Shown here in pieces: positions 48,481 through 57,727 of a DNA stretch of 64,000 nt. The position numbers were made by a program, and so were the translations under genes. Numbering within the stretch: position 1 is the stretch's first letter; each line of letters starts with the position of its first letter. Origin of the DNA: Mycobacteroides saopaulense (GTDB lineage: Bacteria > Actinomycetota > Actinomycetes > Mycobacteriales > Mycobacteriaceae); NCBI RefSeq assembly GCF_001456355.1, contig NZ_CP010271.1, forward strand, positions 310,001 to 374,000, read 5' to 3'. A model generated the notes under the pieces. The model saw nothing but the letters and a program-made list of their open reading frames with translations. It was not told where the DNA came from and ran no database searches.

Positions 48481-49065
48481 TTAGCCCATCAAAGATGTGA
48501 GCAGAGGGTTGCCCGAGGTCTCGGCACGCTTCTCGGGGTCGGTGCAGTCCTTCCACTTGCCGTTCTCCTGCACGAATTCGCGCTGCTGATTGGCGGTCAC
48601 GTCGTGGCCCTGCGCGGTTACCCCGGCGGTCGCCGTGGAGCCGGTGACGTTGATGTCGTGGACGTCGTAGGTGACGCCGGACAGCACCTCCTTGGCTGCT
48701 GCGCGGAACGACGAACGGTAGGCCTTTTCGTCATTGTTCTGGATCGCGGTGGTCAGCGCCTGAGTGGTGGGAGCGGAAACCCCGGCCGCGGAAGCGACGG
48801 CGTTGATCATTCCCGGGCCGTACCCGGCGACCTGACCGATCGGGGGGATCTGGTCGTCTGCGGACTTCGAGGCAATCGTGCCGCGGTACTTGTCGCAGAA
48901 GAATGTCGAGAGCGTGGCGTTGTCGAGCGACTTGATGGCCGAAGCCTCGCCCGAGATGATCTGCCGGATCTGCTGGTCGTCGGCAGGTGCGGCGGCGGCC
49001 AGTGCCGACCCGCTGAATGCAGCGGCCAGTGCGATCACACCGGCGCCCACAAGGCGATTCTTCAT
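48481..49065 (-). CDS. Exported NTF2/DUF4878-like protein
   Basis: 194 residues. Signal peptide (residues 1-25, V-I-A-L-A-A-A-F-S-G-S-A-L-A-A-A) and a soluble domain with FFCDKYRGT near residue 55 and NGKWKDC near the C-terminus; the two cysteines probably pair. Between them lies a helix-rich insertion and a ITYDVHDI-type beta strand (VTYDVHDINVTGSTATAGV). Related in outline to the protein at 44266-44874. Role unknown. The ATG at 49065 has GGGAG 6 nt upstream; longer forms are unlikely. Confidence 0.76.
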   Translation of the reverse strand: MKNRLVGAGVIALAAAFSGSALAAAAPADDQQIRQIISGEASAIKSLDNATLSTFFCDKYRGTIASKSADDQIPPIGQVAGYGPGMINAVASAAGVSAPTTQALTTAIQNNDEKAYRSSFRAAAKEVLSGVTYDVHDINVTGSTATAGVTAQGHDVTANQQREFVQENGKWKDCTDPEKRAETSGNPLLTSLMG

Positions 49066-49134
49066 GTAGAGCTCCCATTCGTCGGGTTTTGACAAACCTT
49101 ACCGAAAGAAATGTCGTGTGCTTCCGCTTAGCCG

Positions 49135-49278
49135 TTACCGGTACATGGCGACCAGCAGCACCACCGCTGCGAGCAGGCCGATCAGCATGACGGCCTTGCG
49201 CAGCTTCCAGAACAGAAGCAAAGCGATGGCAATGGCCGCGAGGGCGACAGGGTTCGACGCGAGTTCGGAGACGGCCAT
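49135..49278 (-). CDS. 47-residue membrane protein
   Basis: A short ORF reading MAVSELASNPVALAAI, a hydrophobic helix to L-L-F-W-K-L-R-K-A, then a second hydrophobic helix ending V-A-M-Y-R. The K-L-R-K between the helices makes a plausible two-helix hairpin. It sits between the tRNA-Pro terminator and the NTF2-like gene, on the same strand, 70 nt before that gene's start. The codon pattern is protein-like (third positions G/C). No family recognised; expression is not proven. Confidence 0.55.
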   Translation of the reverse strand: MAVSELASNPVALAAIAIALLLFWKLRKAVMLIGLLAAVVLLVAMYR

Positions 49279-49328
49279 GCATCCACCATGTCACGGCGCC
49301 GGGAGTGTGAGCCGGTCCGCCATACGGA

Positions 49329-49368
49329 CGAAAAAGGCCCCGACCTGGTTATCCCTGGTCAGGGCCTT
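49329..49368 (-). terminator. Rho-independent terminator of tRNA-Pro
   Basis: On the minus strand a 12-bp stem (arms 49357-49368 and 49334-49345, one G-T pair) with an 11-nt loop is followed by TTTTT (49331-49335, partly in the stem). It lies 92-131 nt after the tRNA. This is a classical intrinsic terminator, which is uncommon in mycobacteria. Confidence 0.72.
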
Positions 49369-49459
49369 ACTTCTAGCGGCGGGGTATTCGGCGCTGTGCG
49401 CCTCCTACCCTCTCCCTCGCCTCAAGTGAACGAGCAAGCTCACTCACCTCTCAGCTCAG

Positions 49460-49533
<74 letters not shown>

Positions 49534-49632
49534 CTTTGAAGCCACGCAAGGGTATCGCATCGGGGCCGTCGGTCGCGAATGCGTTGATCGGCAGGCCTCT
49601 GACCGGCATGACGTGTCGCCGAACCTGGGGGT

Positions 49633-50703
49633 TCAGACCCAGAGACCGGTGTCCTCGAACTCGGCCAGGCGTACCGAAGGACCCGACAGGTCGAAGCCCT
49701 GTTCGGCGACCCATTGGTCGTCGAAGTAGGTGTCGGAGTACCGCTCACCACTATCGGCCAGCAGCGTCACCACCGAGCCGCCCACACCGGTGGAGACCAT
49801 CTCGGAGATCAGCCGGAACGCGCCGCCCAGATTGGTTCCCGTCGACGCACCGACCCGGCGTCCCAGCACCGCGCTGGCGTGCCGCGTGAGCGCCACCGAG
49901 GTCGTATCGGGTATCTGCTCCATGCGGTCCACCACGGTCGGCAGGAACGACGGCTCCACGCGGGGCCGTCCGATGCCCTCGATGCGCGACGAAACCCCGG
50001 TCACCACATCGCGTCTCTCAAGATATGAGGGGTAGAAGGCCGAATTCTCGGGATCGACCACGCACAGTTGGGTGGGATAGCGCCGATACCGGATATAGCG
50101 GCCGATGGTCGCGCTGGTGCCGCCGGTGCCCGCCCCGACCACGATCCACGTTGGTAGCGGATGTTTTTCGTGCTGCATCTGGGTGAAGATCGACTCTGCG
50201 ATGTTGTTGTTGCCGCGCCAGTCGGTCGCCCGTTCGGCGTTGGTGAACTGGTCCAGGTAATGCCCGCCGGTCTCGTCGGCAAGCCGCTGCGCCTCGGCAT
50301 ACACCTGCTGTGCCTCATCGACGAAATGGCAACGGCCACCCTGTGATTCGATCAGAGCGATCTTGCTGGGGCTCGTCGACGCCGTCATCACCGCGATGAA
50401 CGGCAATCCCAGCAACTGCGCGAAGTAGGCCTCGGAGACCGCGGTCGAGCCGGAGGATGCCTCCACGATCGTGGTGTTCTCGCCGATGAACCCGTTGCAC
50501 AGCGCGTACAGGAAAAGCGAACGCGCTAAACGATGTTTGAGGCTTCCGGTGATGTGCGTGGACTCGTCCTTGAGATACAGCTGTACGTCCACGCTGTCGG
50601 CCCAGGCCGCAGGCAGCGGGTAGCGCAGCAGATGGGTGTCGGCGCTGCGACGGGCATCGGCCTCGATCAGCCGGACCGCGTTATCGGCCCACGCGCGGCT
50701 CAC
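49633..50703 (-). CDS. cds1: PLP-dependent cysteine desulfhydrase (Cds1-like)
   Basis: 356-residue fold-type II PLP protein of the cysteine synthase family. Schiff-base lysine K56 in [33 protein letters not shown] corresponds to the substrate loop; [19 protein letters not shown] is the phosphate-binding G-x-G-T-G-G-T. Closest recalled relative is M. tuberculosis Rv3684, reported as a cysteine desulfhydrase (Cds1) releasing H2S. Function is inferred from that relative and from gene order (next to the Rv3683 and ponA2 equivalents). GTG start 1 nt after the upstream stop. Confidence 0.85.
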   Translation of the reverse strand: MSRAWADNAVRLIEADARRSADTHLLRYPLPAAWADSVDVQLYLKDESTHITGSLKHRLARSLFLYALCNGFIGENTTIVEASSGSTAVSEAYFAQLLGLPFIAVMTASTSPSKIALIESQGGRCHFVDEAQQVYAEAQRLADETGGHYLDQFTNAERATDWRGNNNIAESIFTQMQHEKHPLPTWIVVGAGTGGTSATIGRYIRYRRYPTQLCVVDPENSAFYPSYLERRDVVTGVSSRIEGIGRPRVEPSFLPTVVDRMEQIPDTTSVALTRHASAVLGRRVGASTGTNLGGAFRLISEMVSTGVGGSVVTLLADSGERYSDTYFDDQWVAEQGFDLSGPSVRLAEFEDTGLWV

Positions 50704-50704
50704 G

Positions 50705-51676
50705 TCACTGCACGGTGGCGCTGGGCGACCGGTCGCCGGACTTGGCGTCGGACCCCTGGTCGCCGACGCGGGCCGGCACCAGGGTCAGCAGCGTCGCCTC
50801 CGGACGGCAGAAGAAGCGCATCGGGGCGAACGGAGAGGTCCCGATACCCGCCGACACGTGCAACTGCATGTGCGAACCCCACCGCGACGGACCCTTCACC
50901 CGGGAACGATCCAGCTCGCAGTTGGTGACGATCGCTCCATAGAACGGCAAGCACAGCTGCCCACCGTGGGTGTGACCGGCCATCACCAGCTGGTAGCCGT
51001 CCTCGGCGAAGCGGTCCAGCACCCGCGGCTCGGGTGAGTGGGTGAGCCCCAGCCGCAGTGTCGCCAGCGGGTTGGGCATGCCGGCGATGGTGTCGTAGCG
51101 ATCCCGGTGCAGATGCGGGTCGTCGACGCCCGCGGCCGCGATCCGCACCCCGGCCACCTCAAGCTCGTGGCGGGTGTGGGTCATGTCGTGCCAACCACGC
51201 TCGGTGAACGCGGCGCGCAAATCCTGCCAGGGCAGGGGTTCGCCGTGCTTGCGCTCGTCGCTCTTGTACAGGTACTTGGCCGGATTCTTGAGCCGCGGAC
51301 CGAAGTAGTCGTTGCTTCCGAAGACGAAAAGCCCTGGCACTGAAAGCAAATCGCCGAGCGCCTGCACCACCGAGGACACCGCCTTGGGGTGGGCCAGGTT
51401 GTCGCCGGTGTTGACCACCAGATCAGGCTGCCACTGGGCCAGCTCACGCAGCCAGGCCTGCTTGAGACGCTGCCCGGGCCGCATGTGGATATCGCTGATG
51501 TGCAGCACCCGCAGCGGGGAAGCGCCGGGATCGAGTACATCCATCGTTGCCTCGCGGACCGTGAACGCGTTGCGTTCGATGATCGACGCGTATCCGATGC
51601 CAAGCGCGGCCGAACCTGCTGAGTACGCGGCCGCCCGCTTGATAACCGTGTTCAGTGACGCGGAAGACGTGCTCAT
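50705..51676 (-). CDS. Metallophosphoesterase (Rv3683-like)
   Basis: 323 residues. An N-terminal helix (residues 11-30) anchors it. Calcineurin-like metal motifs follow in order: [10 protein letters not shown] (D-x-H), VNTGDNLAH (G-D), GSNDYFG (G-N-D), LGLTHSPEP (H), and AGHTHGGQ (G-H-x-H). Substrate unknown; similar proteins cleave UDP-diacylglucosamine or other envelope phosphoesters. The start at 51676 is preferred over ATG 51679, because TACTCT lies exactly 6 nt before it (leaderless). Confidence 0.87.
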   Translation of the reverse strand: MSTSSASLNTVIKRAAAYSAGSAALGIGYASIIERNAFTVREATMDVLDPGASPLRVLHISDIHMRPGQRLKQAWLRELAQWQPDLVVNTGDNLAHPKAVSSVVQALGDLLSVPGLFVFGSNDYFGPRLKNPAKYLYKSDERKHGEPLPWQDLRAAFTERGWHDMTHTRHELEVAGVRIAAAGVDDPHLHRDRYDTIAGMPNPLATLRLGLTHSPEPRVLDRFAEDGYQLVMAGHTHGGQLCLPFYGAIVTNCELDRSRVKGPSRWGSHMQLHVSAGIGTSPFAPMRFFCRPEATLLTLVPARVGDQGSDAKSGDRSPSATVQ

Positions 51677-51779
51677 CATCCGAGAGTAACTCCGAAAGCT
51701 GAGCGACCCCTGATCACCAGCGCAAAACGTGGCGAATTTCTCCTCACGGAGGAGCCCAGCGCGAAGACCGCGAGCTAGA

Positions 51780-54215
51780 TCACGGGGGCGGGGCCAGCAC
51801 CGGCACCGTGATCGGCGGCAGGCCGGGGATATTCACGATGGTGGTGGTCATTTCACCGCCGCCAACAGGCGGCAGGCCCGGAATGACGATGGGCGGTGGG
51901 GCCGGCGGGATGCCGTTACTGAGCAGGATGGTGACGATGGACCCGGGGATGGTGGTTCCGGACGGGCTGGTGCCGACGACCTCGTTGAACGGTGCCGTGC
52001 TGTTCACCGTGCTGGCTTGATCGGCGACCCGGAATCCGGCCTTTTTGAGAACGTCACGTGCCTCGGGTTCGCGCAGTCCGTTGATGCTGGGCACCTTGGA
52101 ACCCGGGCCGCCCTCCACATACCGCGGTTCGGTGGGCGGCAGGGCCGTGGGGCCGTAGTTCTCGGCGATCGGTTTCATCGCCTCGAACCAGGCCCGGGCC
52201 GGCTCGTTACCGCCGTAGAGGTTTCCGTCCCCGCACTTGCGCAGCGGGAAGGAACACAGATCGCCGGGGGCCGTCGAATCGTCGAAGATGTAGCTGGCTC
52301 CGGCCAAGTTGTTGGTGAATCCGAGGAATGCCGAAGACCGATGCGCTTCAGTGGTTCCCGTCTTACTGGACAGCGGCAGGTTCCACCCGACCGATCCCGC
52401 CGAACCCGCGGCAGTGCCGCCGGGCTGATCGTCCTTACTCAGGGCATTGGCCAGGGTGTTGGCCAGGCCCGGCGGCACCACCTGCTCGCATGCCTCGGTG
52501 GTCGTCGGCACCTCTTTACCGTGCCGGTCGAAGACCTTGTCGATGGGATTGGGTGGGCACCATTTGCCGCCGGAGGCCAGAGTGGCTGCCACATTGGATA
52601 GTTCGAGGGCATTCACCTGGATGGGTCCCAGGGTGAATGAACCAAGGTTGTACTTCTTGATGTACTCCGCCAGGCTTTCGTCGCCCTCGGGGTCATAGGG
52701 CTTGGCGGTACCCGCTTGAGCGTAGGAGCGCATGCCCAGCTTGACGGCCATATCGACGGCCTTCGAGACGCCGATCGACTGAATCAGCTTGGCGAACGCG
52801 GTGTTCGGCGAGGTGGCCAGCGCGTCGGTGACGCTCATCGGGGACCGGTAGTTGCCGACGTTCTTGACGCACCAGTTGTCTTTGGGACAGCCCTTGGTGC
52901 CGTCGCTGCTGCCCAGGCCCTTGGCTGAGAAGGTGGGCGGCACGTCGAGCACGGTGTTGATACCCATGCCCATATCCATGGCCGCGGCGACCGTGAAAAT
53001 CTTGAAGATCGATCCGGCGCCGTCGCCAACCAGCGAGAACGGTTGCGGCTGCATGGTCTCGTTGGCCGCGCCGTCCAGTCCATAGGTGCGACTGGAGGCC
53101 ATGGCCATGATGGGGTGGGCGGTCTGTCCCGGCTTGATGACGCTCATGACGTCGGCGACACCGTTGAGACCAGGGTCGGCGACGTGGGAGACCGCCTGTT
53201 TCACCGAGTTCTGCACATCGGGATCCAGGGTGGTGCGGATGAGATATCCGCCCTTCATCACCTGGTCCTTGCTGATGCCGGACTTGGCCAGGTAGTCGAG
53301 CACGTAATCGCAGAAGAACGCGCGATCGCCCGCGGCGATGCAGCCGCGCGGCAGCTCGTTGGGCTGAGGCAGCACCCCGAGGGGCTGCGCCTTGGCCGCC
53401 AGCAGCTCGCCCTTCTTTTCCGGGGCGTTGGCGATCATGGTGTCGAGCACCAGGTTGCGGCGCGCCAGCGCGCGCTCGGGGTTCACGTAGGGATTGAGGC
53501 CGGAGGTGGACTGCACCATGCCCGCCAGCAGCGCCGCCTGCTGCCAGTTCAGGTCCTTGGCGTCGACACCGAAGTAGGTCTGCGCGGCGTCCTGCACACC
53601 GAAGGAGTTGTTACCGAACGACACCAGGTTCAGGTATCGGGTCAGGATCTCCTGCTTGGTGAAGGTGCGGTCCAGGCGCAGCGCCATGCGGATCTCGCGC
53701 AGCTTGCGCGCGGGAGTGGTCTCGATGGCGGCCTTGCGCTCCGCGTCGGTCTTTGCCACCACCAGCAGCTGGTAGTTCTTCACATACTGCTGCTCGATGG
53801 TGGAACCACCACGGGTGTCCTCGTCGCCGGAGGCGTAGCCGGCCAAACCGCCCAACGTGCCCTTCCAGTCGACACCGTTGTGCGAGGTAAAGCGCTTGTC
53901 CTCGATGGACAGCAGGGCGAGCTTCATGGTGTCGGCGATCTGGTCGGCCGGCACCTCGAAACGTCGCTGTGTGTACAGGTAGGCGATCTTGTTGCCCCTG
54001 GCGTCTTCCACGGTGGTGACCGCGGGCACCTCGCCCTCGAGCAGCTGAGTGGAGCCGTTGGCCACCACATCGGATGCGCGATTGGATGCCAGCCCGAATC
54101 CACCCGCGAAGGGGAACATCAGTCCGGCCAAGATCACCGCCGCGATGAGAGCGCAGCCCCCGAGCTTCGCGAGAGTCACGGAGGGGGGTATCTGGGGGGA
54201 CAGCCGTTCTGGCAT
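51780..54215 (-). CDS. ponA2: Class A penicillin-binding protein PonA2 (PBP1b-like)
   Basis: 811 residues: one transmembrane helix (about residues 17-40), glycosyltransferase domain (SIEDKRFTSHNGVDWKG with the catalytic Glu, GGSTIEQQYVKN), transpeptidase domain (S-x-x-K as GSIFKIF, SPNTAF, KTGTTE), and a C-terminal PASTA domain (KVPSINGLREPEARDVLKKAGF) plus Pro-rich tail. It polymerises and cross-links peptidoglycan in the periplasm. The start at 54215 is supported by TACCCT exactly 6 nt upstream; a GTG at 54221 is alternative. Rv3682 equivalent, divergent from whiB4. Confidence 0.95.
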   Translation of the reverse strand: MPERLSPQIPPSVTLAKLGGCALIAAVILAGLMFPFAGGFGLASNRASDVVANGSTQLLEGEVPAVTTVEDARGNKIAYLYTQRRFEVPADQIADTMKLALLSIEDKRFTSHNGVDWKGTLGGLAGYASGDEDTRGGSTIEQQYVKNYQLLVVAKTDAERKAAIETTPARKLREIRMALRLDRTFTKQEILTRYLNLVSFGNNSFGVQDAAQTYFGVDAKDLNWQQAALLAGMVQSTSGLNPYVNPERALARRNLVLDTMIANAPEKKGELLAAKAQPLGVLPQPNELPRGCIAAGDRAFFCDYVLDYLAKSGISKDQVMKGGYLIRTTLDPDVQNSVKQAVSHVADPGLNGVADVMSVIKPGQTAHPIMAMASSRTYGLDGAANETMQPQPFSLVGDGAGSIFKIFTVAAAMDMGMGINTVLDVPPTFSAKGLGSSDGTKGCPKDNWCVKNVGNYRSPMSVTDALATSPNTAFAKLIQSIGVSKAVDMAVKLGMRSYAQAGTAKPYDPEGDESLAEYIKKYNLGSFTLGPIQVNALELSNVAATLASGGKWCPPNPIDKVFDRHGKEVPTTTEACEQVVPPGLANTLANALSKDDQPGGTAAGSAGSVGWNLPLSSKTGTTEAHRSSAFLGFTNNLAGASYIFDDSTAPGDLCSFPLRKCGDGNLYGGNEPARAWFEAMKPIAENYGPTALPPTEPRYVEGGPGSKVPSINGLREPEARDVLKKAGFRVADQASTVNSTAPFNEVVGTSPSGTTIPGSIVTILLSNGIPPAPPPIVIPGLPPVGGGEMTTTIVNIPGLPPITVPVLAPPP

Positions 54216-54377
54216 AGGCACAGGGTACGTGGCGTGCTCACAGGTGTCTGCGGGGTCTGTGATTGGTAACGCGAGGCCGCCGCGGGGCGATGAAAAGACG
54301 TTGTCGGCACAACCGTCCCAAAAAATTCGGACTAGATGTTGCGCTGGAGACCCCTGACCACTAACTTGATCTCACGG

Positions 54378-54393
54378 TGTGATTCAAGTTACA
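54378..54393. promoter_or_regulatory. CRP-like site upstream of whiB4
   Basis: TGTGA-TTCAAG-TTACA matches the mycobacterial CRP consensus TGTGA-N6-TCACA at 9 of 10 fixed bases. It lies 62 bp before the whiB4 GTG. The crp gene itself is 5 kb away at 59426. The region also precedes ponA2 on the other strand. Confidence 0.5.
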
Positions 54394-54454
54394 CACTGAG
54401 CGGACTGTGGCCCACGCCTCTCACCGGGGCCACGTGTGACAGAAGGGATAGCCA

Positions 54455-54793
54455 GTGTCAGCTTCACGGCCAGCCACGAGTGCATTGCATACAGCGGGAT
54501 CGATCGATGGTGGAGAAGCGCGCATTGCATGGGTTTCCCAGGCCAGATGCAGACAAGGCGACCCCGATGAACTGTTCGTTCGCGGAGCGGCGCAGCGTAA
54601 GGCCGCGGTCATCTGCCGGCACTGCCCGGTGATGATGGAATGCGGTGCCGACGCGCTGGACAACCGGGTGGAGTTCGGTGTCTGGGGCGGACTGACCGAG
54701 CGGCAGCGCCGCGCAATGCTCAAGGCTCACCCCGAGGTGGAGTCCTGGGCGGACTTCTTCGCCGCGCAGCGCAAGCACAAGAGCGCGGTCTAG
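54455..54793 (+). CDS. whiB4: WhiB-family iron-sulfur regulator, WhiB4-like
   Basis: 112 residues. Four Fe-S cysteines at 32 (ARCRQGDPDELF), 54 and 57 (CRHC) and 63 (MMEC), followed by the G-V-W-G-G turn (75-79) and a basic tail RQRRAMLKAHPEVE. WhiB4 in M. tuberculosis is an O2- and NO-sensitive redox regulator with DNA binding. Identity rests on placement between ponA2 and the Get3-like ATPases (Rv3681c position). GTG start preceded by AGAAGGG. Confidence 0.93.
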   Translation: MSASRPATSALHTAGSIDGGEARIAWVSQARCRQGDPDELFVRGAAQRKAAVICRHCPVMMECGADALDNRVEFGVWGGLTERQRRAMLKAHPEVESWADFFAAQRKHKSAV

Positions 54794-54801
54794 TTCCTTT
54801 T

Positions 54802-54864
54802 CGTCGAGTGTCGACTTGTCGGGGAGTTCTCTCGAACTTCTACCCGAGAAGTCGACACTCGACG
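54802..54864. repeat. Long intergenic inverted repeat
   Basis: CGTCGAGTGTCGACTT (54802-54817) is exactly inverted at 54849-54864. After one mismatch the stem continues with TCGGG/CCCGA (54819-54823 and 54843-54847). It lies between the convergent whiB4 stop (54793) and the ArsA-like stop (54875), so it would fold in both transcripts. No T-run follows. Probable bidirectional terminator or a repeated palindromic element. Confidence 0.8.
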
Positions 54865-54874
54865 TGTATCTGGG

Positions 54875-55996
54875 CTAAGACGCGACGCCGGTGATCTGAT
54901 CGGCGATGGCGCGCAGCGCGTCCACGTCGGAGACGTCGAACGGAAGCGACGGCACCCCGACGATCGGGACCGTCGGATTGGCGCTGGTGAATCGTGACAA
55001 CAGCCGGATCTCGCGCTTGGCAGTCGCCGCACGCTCCGCGTGAATCCGCAGCACCGCTCCGGGCAGGCTGTACTCGCCCGATTCCTCCAGATTGTCGGCG
55101 ACGTCGACGGCACGCTCCACGGTCAGGCTCGACAGCGTGGGATGGGTCCGGTTGAGGATGAGTCCGGCCAGCGGCATGCCCTCCTGGGTCAACCGCTCGA
55201 CAAAGAACGTGGCCTCGCGCAGGGCATCGGGCTCGGCGGCCGACACCACGACGAACTGGGTGCTGCGCCTGCGCAGCAGTTCATAGGTGCGGTCTGCCTT
55301 CTCGCGGAAACCGCCGAACGTGGAGTCCAGGGACTGCACGAACATCGAAGCATCGGAAAGCAACTGCGAGCCGAGCACCGTCGACAGCGCCTTCATCGCC
55401 AGCCCGACCGCGCCGGTGACGATGCGCCCCAGACCCCGGCTGGAGCCCAGCAGCATCTTCCACAGGCGTCCATCCATGAAGCTGCCCAACCGCTTTGGCG
55501 CGTCCAGGAAGTCCAGCGCGTTGCGGGAAGGGGGTGTGTCCACCACGATCAGGTCCCACTTGTCTTCATGGAGGAGCTGTCCCAGCTTCTCCATGGCCAT
55601 GTACTCCTGCGTGCCCGACATGGAGGTGGCGACCGTCTGATAGAACTTGTTGTCCAGAATCGCCTGTGCGCGTTCGGTTCCCGCGTGCTGGATCACCAGC
55701 TCGTCGAAGGTGCGGCGCATATCCAGCATCATGGCGAACAGCTCGCCCTTGAGTCCGTCCACCTGTACCTGCTGCGGCACGTTGCCCAACGCCTCGATGC
55801 CCAGCGACTGCGCCAGCCGGCGCGCGGGGTCGATGGTCAGCACCACGACGGTGCGGCCGTACTCCGCCGCGCGCAGCGCCACCGACGCCGCGGTGGTGGT
55901 CTTGCCGACGCCGCCTGCGCCGCAGCAGACGATGACGCGATTCTTACGGTCCTCCAGGAGAGCCGCCATGTCCAAGACGGCTGGTGTGTTGCTCAT
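54875..55996 (-). CDS. Get3/ArsA-family ATPase, second subunit (Rv3680-like)
   Basis: 373 residues. Deviant Walker [16 protein letters not shown] (residues 24-38), ADP-switch [17 protein letters not shown], and NRTHPTL near the nucleotide base. It pairs with the adjacent ATPase. The M. tuberculosis homologs Rv3679/Rv3680 have been described, from memory, as Get3-like BagA/BagB with a role in tolerance to glycerol and other stress. Located in the cytosol; tail-anchored client proteins are not known. ATG overlaps the upstream gene stop (ATGA). Confidence 0.9.
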   Translation of the reverse strand: MSNTPAVLDMAALLEDRKNRVIVCCGAGGVGKTTTAASVALRAAEYGRTVVVLTIDPARRLAQSLGIEALGNVPQQVQVDGLKGELFAMMLDMRRTFDELVIQHAGTERAQAILDNKFYQTVATSMSGTQEYMAMEKLGQLLHEDKWDLIVVDTPPSRNALDFLDAPKRLGSFMDGRLWKMLLGSSRGLGRIVTGAVGLAMKALSTVLGSQLLSDASMFVQSLDSTFGGFREKADRTYELLRRRSTQFVVVSAAEPDALREATFFVERLTQEGMPLAGLILNRTHPTLSSLTVERAVDVADNLEESGEYSLPGAVLRIHAERAATAKREIRLLSRFTSANPTVPIVGVPSLPFDVSDVDALRAIADQITGVAS

Positions 55997-57024
55997 CGGA
56001 CTCCCTGTTCTGCCAGGCTCTCGGCCAACTCGTACAGGCTGCCCAGGTCGACACCGTCGGCCAGGGTGGGCAATTCCAGTCGCGGGACCTGCAACTCACC
56101 GAGCAGATCCTCACTCTCGGCGCGCGCCTGCATCCGGGTGGCGTGTTCGATGGTCTCGGTGAGTAGACCGGCGAAGTCGGCGTCGGAGAGGGTTACGTTG
56201 TTCTCGCTCAACGCCGTCCGCACCGCGTCGGCGTCCACCACTCCCTCGGCGGCCTTGGCCAGGTCGTCGGCGGAAAGATGCTGCTCCACGGTCCGGTTGA
56301 CGATGACGCTGCCCACCGGCAGGCCCATCTCGCTCAGTTCGGCGATGGCCTCGGCGGTCTCCTGCATGGGCAGCGCCTCAAGCAGGGTCACCAGGTGGAT
56401 GGCCGTCTGGTCCGAGTGCAGCAGCCTGCGCACTCCCTCGGACTGTGAGTGGATGGGTCCGCCCTTGGCGACGTCGGACAGTGCCGAGGTCACATCCAGG
56501 AAGCGGGCGATCCGCCCGGTGGGCGGGGCGTCGACCACCACCGCGTCATACACGTGCCGTCCGGACTTGTCGGTGCGGACGATGCACTCCTTGATCTTTC
56601 CGGTGAGGATGACGTCCCGGATTCCGGGCGCGATCGTGGTGGCGAATTCGATCGCGCCGATCCGCTTCATGGCACGCCCCGCCAGCCCGAGGTTGTAGAA
56701 CATCTCGAGGTATTCCATGAACGCCGTTTCGATCTCGATGGCGAGTGCGTTCACCACTCCGCCGCCCTCGGCGGTGGCGATCTTGAGCTCCTTGGGGGCC
56801 AGCGGTGGGACGTCGAAAAGCTGGGCGATGCCCTGCCGGTTTTCGACCTCGACCAGCAGCACCTTGCGGCCGCCCGCGGCCAGCGCGAGGGCCAACGCCG
56901 CGGCGATGGTGGACTTTCCGGTCCCACCCTTGCCGGTCACGAAGTGCAGTCGTGCACTCGCGACTCGGGCGGGCCAGGCGTTGGCTGGAGTCCCTGCGTC
57001 GTTGTCAGGGGAAGTGTTGACCAC
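55993..57024 (-). CDS. Get3/ArsA-family ATPase, first subunit (Rv3679-like)
   Basis: 343 residues. Deviant Walker [19 protein letters not shown] (residues 27-44), Walker-B-like [17 protein letters not shown], and VNRTVEQHL for base recognition. Forms an operon with the second ATPase (ATGA overlap) and likely a heterodimer, by analogy with Rv3679/Rv3680. TAGCAT lies exactly 6 nt before the GTG (leaderless prediction); a second GTG 3 nt on is also possible. Confidence 0.9.
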   Translation of the reverse strand: MVNTSPDNDAGTPANAWPARVASARLHFVTGKGGTGKSTIAAALALALAAGGRKVLLVEVENRQGIAQLFDVPPLAPKELKIATAEGGGVVNALAIEIETAFMEYLEMFYNLGLAGRAMKRIGAIEFATTIAPGIRDVILTGKIKECIVRTDKSGRHVYDAVVVDAPPTGRIARFLDVTSALSDVAKGGPIHSQSEGVRRLLHSDQTAIHLVTLLEALPMQETAEAIAELSEMGLPVGSVIVNRTVEQHLSADDLAKAAEGVVDADAVRTALSENNVTLSDADFAGLLTETIEHATRMQARAESEDLLGELQVPRLELPTLADGVDLGSLYELAESLAEQGVR

Positions 57025-57092
57025 GCACGCATGCTAACTGTCCGCCATCGGACCCGACGACACAACGTCTGTGCTTGTCCTAGGGTTCAGAT

Positions 57093-57254
57093 ATGACCGA
57101 ACGCACCGCGTGGGAGTACGCGACCGTCCCGCTGTTGACACACGCCACCAAGCAGATCCTGGACCAATGGGGAAGTGACGGCTGGGAGCTGGTGAGCGTG
57201 CTGCCGGGGCCCACCGGTGAACAGCATGTCGCGTACCTGAAGAGGTCGAAGTGA
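57093..57254 (+). CDS. 53-residue DUF4177-like protein
   Basis: Sequence in outline: TERTAWEYATVPLLTH, helix with ILDQWGSDGWELVSV, and ending GEQHVAYLKRSK. The W-E-Y...Q-x-L-N/D-x-x-G-x-x-G-W-E-L pattern is typical of the DUF4177 family of small beta-alpha proteins of unknown role. TAGGGT lies exactly 6 nt before the ATG (leaderless). Its stop overlaps the RidA gene start (GTGA). In M. tuberculosis a small gene is also found here. Confidence 0.82.
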   Translation: MTERTAWEYATVPLLTHATKQILDQWGSDGWELVSVLPGPTGEQHVAYLKRSK

Positions 57255-57727
57255 GCTCGCACAGCGCCCGGCTGGCCGAGCTGGGAATCGAACTGCCCGC
57301 CGTTGCCGCACCCCTGGCCGCGTACCAGCCCGCGGTCCGCAGCGGCAGCCACGTCTACACCTCCGGGCAGCTGCCCATCGTGGGCGGAGACCTGGTCACC
57401 GCGGGCAAGGTTGGTGCCGACGTGTCTCCGGAAGATGCCAAGGCGCTGGCCCGCATCTGCGCGCTCAATGCGGTGGCGGCAGTGGACGCACTCGTCGGCA
57501 TCGACAACGTCGTCAAGGTGGTCAAGGTCGTCGGATTCGTCGCGTCGGCACCGGGATTCACCGGCCAGCCCGGCGTGGTGAACGGCGCCTCGGAACTGTT
57601 GGGTGAGGTCTTCGGAGACGCCGGGGTACATGCGCGCTCGGCAGTGGGTGTTGCCGAGCTGCCGATCAATGCCCCGGTGGAAGTCGAGATCTTGGTAGAA
57701 GTTCGAGAGGAAGTGCGCGGAGAGTGA
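57251..57727 (+). CDS. RidA-family protein
   Basis: 158 residues of the RidA/YjgF family, with VYTSGQLPIVGGDLV near residue 35, ALNAVAAVDALVG and VVKVVGFVASAPGF; FGDAGVHARSAVGVAELP is the C-terminal active-site strand (R-S-A-V-G-V). RidA hydrolyses reactive 2-aminoacrylate and related enamines. Overlaps its neighbours by 4 bp on both sides (GTGA), so it is in an operon with the MBL hydrolase. Rv3678c position. Confidence 0.9.
   Translation: MSSHSARLAELGIELPAVAAPLAAYQPAVRSGSHVYTSGQLPIVGGDLVTAGKVGADVSPEDAKALARICALNAVAAVDALVGIDNVVKVVKVVGFVASAPGFTGQPGVVNGASELLGEVFGDAGVHARSAVGVAELPINAPVEVEILVEVREEVRGE

Noticed and set aside
53043..54269. A 408-codon plus-strand frame
   Set aside because: Antisense to ponA2, which has full domain motifs.
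55040..56698. A 552-codon plus-strand frame
   Set aside because: Antisense to both Get3-like ATPases; no recognisable domain and shadow composition.
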